Of a stretch of DNA of 64,000 nucleotides, positions 57,583-64,000 are shown piece by piece. Within the stretch, counting starts at the first letter, position 1. Each line of letters opens with the position of its first letter. Source of the DNA: Hyperoplus lanceolatus (lineage: Eukaryota > Chordata > Actinopteri > Uranoscopiformes > Ammodytidae); NCBI GenBank assembly GCA_026929865.2, contig CM049396.1, positions 37,536,501-37,600,500 on the forward strand, read 5' to 3'. Under the pieces are notes generated by a model that saw only the letters and a list, made by a program, of their open reading frames with translations, made no database searches and was not told the origin of the DNA. The position numbers were made by a program, and so were the translations under genes.

Positions 57583-58662
57583 TACAGTACTGGAGCTCAT
57601 GCCTCTTCCTGCCTCCATCTGATCAAAGTAACAGTTTAAAAAGGGCGTGGAGGAAACAATAAAGCCCTAAAATCAATAAAACACCAGGATCCATGAGTGA
57701 TTAGCTGGGTAGCTGTCTGTTTGTATGCCTATCAATAACTGCAGCTTAACATCAGAGGAGCACAGACTTTTAGTCAATGTGTTTCTATCTCTTAAGAAAT
57801 AAAAGGATTAAACCATGTCTAGTATTTTCTGTTATGAGGGTCAACTTTTTTTCAACAACTGTATGTGCATGGAAAACAACTATTATCATCAGCCACCTCG
57901 TATTCAGTGCAACATTTTATGCTGTGGAAGAAATGTAGTAAAATAAATAGTTTTGTGCATAAATGTGACTAGCTTTTGGCTTAGCCTGTGAAATGAATAA
58001 GCAACATGTGTAACATAATGTAAATCTTTGTCAAATGAACAGGACCATAGTTGATGGGAATTGTAACTCTAGAACTAACAGATGGGTGCAGTGACTGAGC
58101 TCCCTAGAGTGTTTGGCTGTGTTCAGAAAGCCATACTAACGTCCTCCCTCCTACATACTCAACATCTATATCAGTGATTCTTGAGAAACAGGAGAAAAGG
58201 CCGTCTTCCATAACTGCTGTTATGTTTAAAACTAAAAGTATTTAAAATTGTAGATGTTATTGTTATTAGGGATTAAGAATAGAATGTCTGGAGCACAATT
58301 ATCCCTTTATTTATTTTTTATCATTATTATGACACTTGTTATCTTCTCACGACGTCCAAAACAGTGTGTCTTCAGAGAAGGTTTCAATCTTTCATATGCA
58401 ATAAAACCTATTAAAAATTTACTTTAATGATTAAAAAGAGCTTTTTTCATCAAAAGCAACACTAAATAATCTCTCATATCAATAAAAACAGTTTTTCTAC
58501 AACACATTCATGTTTTATAAGGATTCTAAGTGGTGGGACAACTTTACTTTAAGTCATCACTGTCAGACATTTCATTATGTAAAATGTAATAAAATCAGGC
58601 GAAGTAAGGGGCAGCTGTCACTTTGAAGGACCTCTTGTCACATTCTACCTTTGCAGAGCACA
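57583..58662. other. No recognisable gene
   Basis: AT-rich sequence with no TE ends or long reading frames. Confidence 0.4.
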
Positions 58663-59546
58663 TAAAGCTGTGAACCCACCACATTGGCAGCGCGGCGGAG
58701 TACATACAAAGTCAATGTACTAGCGCGTGGCCTTGCGTCCACCCAAGAATCGGCGTCCAGTGGCGGGCGTCCAGCGGCGGGCGTCCAGCGGCGGGCGTTT
58801 CCGCGGCGCGTGGCCGGGCCTCATCGATGCGCATGAATCGAAGGCGCGACCATTTGTGGCGCGGCCAACATATGCGGCGAACGCAGAAGATGAAAATATT
58901 TATCTTTTTGGCGTCGCCGCGATAGCCAATCAGCGTTGAGATTGCCCGATGGTCTGCAAGACGAGGTGGACGTGTGGAGTGAGGACATTGTGCTTCCAAT
59001 ACATTCTGCAAATATGTGTATTTAGCATCTGTTTAGCTGTTGGTTGTACTTTAGCCAAGGTAGCGCCAGTCAGCATAGTGAAACTCACCCAGCTATGTGC
59101 TGTTCCGGAGGATAATATGAACCAAAACTTGACGGCAGTGTCCGTGTGGAATTCCAATATAGTAAAGCGAAGCACCGGTGTTGTCTTTCACTTTCACTTT
59201 CAGGTAGGCTGATGTCTGCCTTTATTTTTGCCGCTGAGCACACACTGCTGTTGTTATTGTGTTTAGTATTTTGCTTAATTGCTGTTAATGTGTGTGTATT
59301 TGCGATCGGGGTGCGTCTTCATGCTGTTTTTAAGCTATGTGTGACATGACTGCCGCTGGTTACACAGTGTATCTACATCTGTATTTTTTGGCACAGCTGG
59401 ACCATGTTGTTGTTGTTGCACCGTAAGTGTGACGGGACTGATCTCAGAAACGGTGTCAGCGTCAGGAATATATGGCCCAATAAGATCCACCGGCGTTCAC
59501 GCGGCCAACCGCCGCAGGGGGCGAGTGCAGTGTGTTCGCAGCTTTA
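58663..59546. mobile_element. DNA transposon with TAAAGCTG ends
   Basis: TAAAGCTGTGAACCCACCAC at the left and (inverted) TAAAGCTGCGAACACACTGC at the right are imperfect TIRs with adjoining GC-rich words (GCGCGGCGGAG and CCGCCGCAGGGGGCG). Length is about 880 bp. The left part has a 14-bp tandem. The centre shares a segment with 49065-49330. No transposase frame. Superfamily not certain. Confidence 0.6.
58753..58794. repeat. 14-bp GC-rich tandem, three units
   Basis: GCGTCCAGYGGCGG is repeated three times (one T/C difference). Confidence 0.95.
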
Positions 59547-59801
59547 GAGTCAGACATGCTCTGATAAGTGTTGTAGTTTTAGAATATTTTACATTCCGAA
59601 TCTTGAAAGTCCTGTGTCACAACCATGATATGTCAACACCAACTTACAATTTCTGAAGAAGTTATTTGATATTTTTTGATAATTTTATTTTCCTGAAGTA
59701 GTTCATACTAGCACCTAACATCAACAGAAACACAAAATGTCTACTAGCTAAATTCAATTTGTTATGTTTAAGAAACGTTAAATATGTCAACACCGTCAGA
59801 C

Positions 59802-59863
59802 AGGAAATCTGACGGAGTTGACATCTGGCACCACCGCCAGATGTCAACTCCGTCAGATTTCCT
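59802..59863. repeat. Perfect 28-bp inverted repeat with 6-nt loop
   Basis: Arms 59802-59829 (AGGAAATCTGACGGAGTTGA...) and 59836-59863 are exact complements around ACCACC. Just outside, CCGTCAGA and TGACGG extend the partial symmetry. In single-stranded DNA or RNA this would form a stable hairpin. Confidence 0.97.
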
Positions 59864-60006
59864 GGCCAATGACGGTAAAAAAACAAAAGCTGGGAGGTTG
59901 TGTCAAAGCTTAGCTCAGTAGCTTAGTATATGTTGGATACATACATGTAATTCAATTTGCAGAAACATAGGGTTTGTATTTTTTCAACATTGCACCCTGT
60001 TTTGTT

Positions 60007-60461
60007 AGCCTGGCTCCGCCCGCCTACCTACTTCCGCCTTCCAGTTTCAGTTGAATGCTGCGTTCCCTTACGCTCGGAACTCGGAAAAATCCGACTTGTT
60101 AGTTCCGAGTTCCGACCTGTCTGTGTTCCAGTGCATCTGCTCGGGAAAGTATGGACGCCTACAACCTTTCACATCCAAATAACTAAACGTTAGGTTCTAG
60201 CAAGTTACCGTTGCCAGGTACCGGTAGATCCATAGACTACAATATGTAGTGAAGTCGGAAATTTCCGAGTTCCCTGAACGCACGACCAAACGTTATGCGA
60301 TTGGTTGGATAATCCAGAGTGGCACTGCGCAGATCCAATAGTTTTAAACTTCAACAGACACCCGCCTCCAAGTGAGTGAACGTTTGCCAATTACAGCACT
60401 TCCAGACCTTCTGTACAAATGAAATGAAGTACGATGGTCTGGTAGCGCCAGGCTACTGTTT
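60007..60461. mobile_element. Fish MITE with TAGCCTGGC ends, carrying a nested MITE
   Basis: TTAGCCTGGCTCCGCCCGCC at the left and GGTAGCGCCAGGCTACTG at the right give short inverted ends. A second left end of the same family (TTAGCCTGGCTCCGCCCG) is at 61109. The inner part 60053-60287 has its own inverted ends (CTGCGTTCCCTTACGCTCGG, and CCGAGTTCCCTGAACGCACG inverted), with CTCGGAACTCGGAAA words on both sides. Confidence 0.6.
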
Positions 60462-60502
60462 TGTCCCATTTCTCAAGAATCACTGATATACTATATACTG
60501 TC

Positions 60503-60614
60503 CAGGGCCGGATTAAGGTAGTCATGGGCCCCTAGACTATTCCTTCTGTGGGGCCCCCCTTTGTGACGCTTTGGCGTCCAATAATAATAATAATGATGAT
60601 GATGATGATGATGA
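60503..60614. mobile_element. hAT-type left end plus (AAT)n(ATG)n microsatellite
   Basis: CAGGGCCGGATTAAGGTAGT followed by GGGCCCCTAGACT and GGGGCCCCCC is typical of a fish hAT left end. It is followed by a trinucleotide repeat (about 60580-60614). No right end found. Confidence 0.55.
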
Positions 60615-60976
60615 AGTGTATTTGTAAACCTGAACAGATTCAAGAACAAGAACAGTTTCTTTCCCAAAGCCATCACCATTCTGAATTCACACAAAGAATG
60701 AAGCCAATGACAATAAAGGTATTATATTCTAGTCTATTCACTTCATTTTTGAATGATTATCTGACCAAAGATCACACTCTCAAGGTAAATTAACTTTACT
60801 GGGACAATTTGCACTTGGAACAAATTTTATTACAGAAACTTGTAAAAGAAATGAGGACATAACATTGCACTGCATTAACATCTAGCATTTTTTAGCTCAA
60901 GAGTAACTTATGTATGTATGTAAATGCACTGCAGCCCAATAAACATTGTGTGTGTGTCATACATGTTCTGTCATTT

Positions 60977-60978
<2 letters not shown>

Positions 60979-61017
<39 letters not shown>
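60979..61017. repeat. (GT)n microsatellite
   Basis: GT array of about 19 units. Confidence 0.95.
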
Positions 61018-61018
<1 letters not shown>

Positions 61019-61239
61019 TGCTTGGATACCTGGTAGTAGAATGTGTCTGTGACTGTGAGCATGGAGGTGGAGTGTGAGCCAGTCAGAGATGTAGGCCTAC
61101 AGTCTGTTAGCCTGGCTCCGCCCGCCCGCCTACCAAATTTTATTTTCCCTTCAGTAGTCAGTCTGGGTGTACAGCCCATTTCCCAGTTTTGCTGGAGATT
61201 CGACAGCCGGTCCAATCAGCGAACAGAGCGAGTGGCTGA

Positions 61240-64000
61240 GAACGATCAATCAATCAATCAATTTATTATTTAAAGTGCAAAATCACCATGGTACACGGTC
61301 CCAATACACTTTCCAATAAAAACAAGTGCAGTTAACAGTTAAGAAAATAAAAACCAATAAAAAATAAAAATATAAAACAATAGTAAAGACCAGGGGAAAT
61401 GCTAAAAGATAGTTTAATCAAAGTATAGGGTAAAAAGGTGTGTTTTAAGACGTGATTTAAAAAGTGAGATGGAGGAGGTACTTCTGATGTCAAGTGGGAG
61501 GGCATTCCATAAAAGAGGAGCGCGGTAAGAGAAAGCCCTCCCACCAGCTGATTTTTTATTGATGGGTGGAATGACTAGGAGGTTTGAGCCAAGGGAGCGA
61601 AGAGGACGGGACGGAGTGTAGGGAGTGAGTAAATGGGAAAGATAAAGTGGCGCAAGACCATTCACGGCTTTAAAAGTTAAAAGAAGAACTTTAAAATCCG
61701 CTCTTGCCTGAATGGGCAGCCAGTGTAATGAAGCTAAAACAGGAGTTATATGATAAAATTTACTTGTTTTAGTTAAAAGTCTAGCAGCTGAATTCTGGAC
61801 AATTTGAAGGCTCCTGGTGGTGGAAAAGGGGAGGCCAGAAAAGAGAACGTTACAGTAATCCAGTCGAGAGGACACAAGGGCATGGAGAACCACCTCAGCG
61901 CTACGGAGGGACAGAGAAGGGCGGATTTTAGAAATATTCCGAAGGTGAAAATAAGCTGTTTTAGTGATTTCTTTTATGTGAGACTGGAAAGTCAATGTTG
62001 GGTCAAAGGTAACACCAAGGTTTTTGATCAGAGGACTCTCAGAAATAAAACAACCATCAATGTTCATACGAAGACCTTCAGATAAGTATTTATAATTATT
62101 GGGCTTGATCACCAGGAGATCAGTCTTAGCGGTATTAATCATAAGAAAGTTGTGACTCATCCAGCTCTTGATTCGGACTACACATGATTCAAGATTTTGA
62201 ATTTGAGAGGGGTCATTTGGCTGCAGTGGAATGTAAAGTTGTGTGTCATCGGCATAGAAATGGAACTGGATGCCGTATTCAGCAATGATCCCACCCAGAG
62301 GAAGCATGTAGATACAAAAGAGCAGAGGGCCCAAGACAGACCCCTGGGGCACACCAGAGACAACTGCAGAACATTCAGATAAAGAGTCATTAAAACTAAC
62401 ACATTGGGTTCTGTTAGATAAATAGGACTGGAACCATGAGAGTGCCAACCCGTGAACACCCACACAATGCTCCAGTCGATGTAGAAGAATACAGTGATCT
62501 ACAGTATCGAATGCCGAACTTAAATCAAGAAGGAGTAGAAGAGAAGCAGATCCAGAGTCGGCGGTAATGAGAAGGTCATTAACTACTCTAGTTAGGGCAG
62601 TCTCAGTAAAATGACGGGAGCGGAAACCAGATTGAAAGCTGTCGAAGAGATTGTTGGCAGAAAGGTGGGCAGTCAGTTGATCGGCAACAATTCTCTCAAG
62701 AATTTTAGAGAAAAAGGGGAGAGTAGAGACAGGTCGATAGTTAGCCAGAACCAGTGGATCGCTGTTGGGTTTCTTGAGGAGTGGTTTAATGATAGCAGAT
62801 TTATAGGATAGAGGGACACACCCTTCAGTGAAGGAAGTGTTCAGGATGGAGAGTAGAGGGCCACTAAGACAGGGGAAAAGTTCCTTACAGAGGTCAGAAG
62901 GGATAGGATCCAGTGAACAGGTTGTAGGCTTAGAAGCAACAACCAATGAGGCCAAGGCTTCAGCCGAGATAGGTTCAAACTGTGAGAGTGTACTTGTGGT
63001 TGCCTGGCACTGGTCGCTCAAAGTACTAGGGGACTGCTGCCTAGTGATATTGCTCCTGATTAAGGAGATTTTATCAGTAAAATACTCTAGAAAATCATTG
63101 GGTGAAATAGCAGGATTCAGAGAAGGTGAGGACTGTGTAAGTCTGGCCACAGTATTAAACAGGACCCGATGATTGTTCTGATTGGTTTCAATCAAATTGG
63201 CGAAATAAGAAGACCTAGCAGTAGAAAGTGCACGTTTATAGCATTTGAAACTCAGTGTCCAAGCAAGGCGGGAGGAGTCAGATTTACTGGTGCGCCATCT
63301 GTCTTCGAGTCTGCGGCAGGCCCGTTTTAATGCACGAGTGTGGTCAGAGAACCAAGGGATAGATTTGGAACGAGTGCCTCTACTAGTTCTAAGAGGAGCC
63401 AGTGTATCAAGTGCTTCAGACAGTGTAGTGTTAAGGCTATCTGTAAGGACATTAACAGACAGGGCTGTGTTGGGGAAAGACTCAAGTTTATCTGGGAGAA
63501 GATCAGCAAAGAGGGACTTAACAGTGTTGTTAATGACACGAAAAGAGTGAGGGTTGAGTTCAGAGCGAGTGGTCAGTGCAAGTGAGGGGAGGTTAAAAAA
63601 GATGCAGGAGTGGTCTGAGACTGGGACCTGAAGGATAGAAGGGAGATCAGTAGTAATATCCTTTGTAAATATTAAATCCAAGGTATTACCATGATTATGA
63701 GTGGGGCCGGTGACATGTTGGATGAAACCGAGACCAGAAAGAAAATCCAGAAATTCGGTTGCTTTGGTATCCAGAACATTATTAACATGGAAATTCAAGT
63801 CACCGAGCAGAACTATTTTGTCATATTTAATCAAAATGAAAGATAAAAATTCTGAGAACTCGGTCAAAAAGATGGGGTTATACCTGGGTGGTCTATAAAT
63901 GAGTAACGCCAGGATACGTTGGTGACTTCCAACGAGCATGGCCAGATACTCAAAAGATGTGAAGTTACCAAGTGAGAGTGCTGTACAGGAAAATTGATTA
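61240..64000 (-). mobile_element. L2-clade LINE, 3' part, cut by the window edge
   Basis: The minus-strand element contains the long open ORF below, about 170 bp of 3' UTR and a tail of ATTG repeats (plus strand AATCAATCAATCAATCAA near 61244-61261). Microsatellite tails are usual in the L2/CR1 group. The element continues beyond the right edge of the window. No insertions or frameshifts are seen in this part. Confidence 0.93.
61414..64000 (-). CDS. L2-clade LINE ORF2 (endonuclease plus reverse transcriptase), partial 5', otherwise open
   Basis: The frame is open from the window edge to the stop at 61414-61416, about 861 codons. Upstream of the first Met (63939) it reads on as SLGNFTSFEYLA, so the true start is outside. 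Counting from that Met: endonuclease motifs YRPP (15-18), LLGDLNFH (44-51) and SDHS (108-111). RT motifs: NYRPVSTLPF (400-409), LDLSSAFDTVDH (471-482, first Asp), GVPQGSVLGPLLF (529-541) and FYADDTQLY (561-569, active site). Conserved C-terminal words are RLDYCNVLFSGLP (692-704) and LHWLPI (738-743). All catalytic residues visible here are present. The protein would nick target DNA and copy its own RNA in place. It could be coding-competent if the missing 5' end is intact. Confidence 0.93.
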   Translation of the reverse strand, partial: NQFSCTALSLGNFTSFEYLAMLVGSHQRILALLIYRPPRYNPIFLTEFSEFLSFILIKYDKIVLLGDLNFHVNNVLDTKATEFLDFLSGLGFIQHVTGPTHNHGNTLDLIFTKDITTDLPSILQVPVSDHSCIFFNLPSLALTTRSELNPHSFRVINNTVKSLFADLLPDKLESFPNTALSVNVLTDSLNTTLSEALDTLAPLRTSRGTRSKSIPWFSDHTRALKRACRRLEDRWRTSKSDSSRLAWTLSFKCYKRALSTARSSYFANLIETNQNNHRVLFNTVARLTQSSPSLNPAISPNDFLEYFTDKISLIRSNITRQQSPSTLSDQCQATTSTLSQFEPISAEALASLVVASKPTTCSLDPIPSDLCKELFPCLSGPLLSILNTSFTEGCVPLSYKSAIIKPLLKKPNSDPLVLANYRPVSTLPFFSKILERIVADQLTAHLSANNLFDSFQSGFRSRHFTETALTRVVNDLLITADSGSASLLLLLDLSSAFDTVDHCILLHRLEHCVGVHGLALSWFQSYLSNRTQCVSFNDSLSECSAVVSGVPQGSVLGPLLFCIYMLPLGGIIAEYGIQFHFYADDTQLYIPLQPNDPSQIQNLESCVVRIKSWMSHNFLMINTAKTDLLVIKPNNYKYLSEGLRMNIDGCFISESPLIKNLGVTFDPTLTFQSHIKEITKTAYFHLRNISKIRPSLSLRSAEVVLHALVSSRLDYCNVLFSGLPFSTTRSLQIVQNSAARLLTKTSKFYHITPVLASLHWLPIQARADFKVLLLTFKAVNGLAPLYLSHLLTPYTPSRPLRSLGSNLLVIPPINKKSAGGRAFSYRAPLLWNALPLDIRSTSSISLFKSRLKTHLFTLYFD

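Noticed and set aside
61804..63898. Many plus-strand ORFs of 60-114 codons.
   Set aside because: All are antisense to the open L2 ORF2 on the minus strand.

Overview
This window reads as intergenic (or deep intronic) DNA of a teleost fish. The evidence is the repeat content: Tc1 elements with 200-570 bp terminal inverted repeats (TIRs), PIF/Harbinger elements with a separate Myb/SANT-like gene, hAT elements with perfect 8-bp target-site duplications (TSDs), L2, CR1/Rex-like and L1 LINEs, a Penelope-like element with a GIY-YIG endonuclease, and long CA/TG microsatellites. I found no convincing host protein-coding exon, tRNA, rRNA, CRISPR array or prokaryotic feature. Almost every protein-like reading frame belongs to a transposable element (TE), usually broken.

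Layout. 0.2-1.5 kb: internally deleted hAT-like element with a frameshifted transposase remnant. 2.9-8.3 kb: one LINE copy split by a Tc1 element, a pogo-like element and an LTR-like insertion that itself holds a Harbinger-like MITE. 8.9-11.4 kb: remains of an L1-type LINE on the minus strand (ORF1 and part of the endonuclease). 15.0-19.8 kb: a transposon nest, with two inverted copies of one MITE family, one interrupted by Harbinger element A, which is interrupted by Harbinger element B, which is interrupted by a 410-bp MITE that carries a second copy of itself. 20.0-20.8 and 28.4-29.3 kb: two copies of one Tc1 deletion derivative, each with the same intact 87-codon ORF. 21.8-24.1 kb: minus-strand LINE 3' end, Penelope-like element beside TTAGGG-like tracts, and another LINE RT fragment. 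27.3-27.8 kb: L2 fragment. 29.7-32.7 kb: second copy of Harbinger B, keeping most of the Myb-like gene and interrupted by a hAT element with a perfect TSD. 32.7-44.3 kb: mostly repeat-poor, with a few MITE-like elements. 44.4-46.6 kb: nested hAT pieces. 47-54 kb: the quietest stretch, with only microsatellites recognisable. 54.3-61.2 kb: DNA-transposon pieces, including a palindromic Tc1 whose two ends are inverted copies of the same 3' half, and a perfect 28-bp hairpin. 61.2-64.0 kb: the 3' end of an L2-clade LINE on the minus strand with a reading frame of about 860 codons still open at the window edge.

Nothing here amounts to a multi-gene functional system. The value of the window is as a TE archive: several insertions can be ordered in time from the sequence alone, because a paralogous empty site or a TSD lies in the same window. 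The best candidates for a second look are the palindromic Tc1, the self-inserted MITE, the 87-aa Tc1 mini-proteins, the perfect hairpin at 59.8 kb and the near-intact LINE at the right edge.
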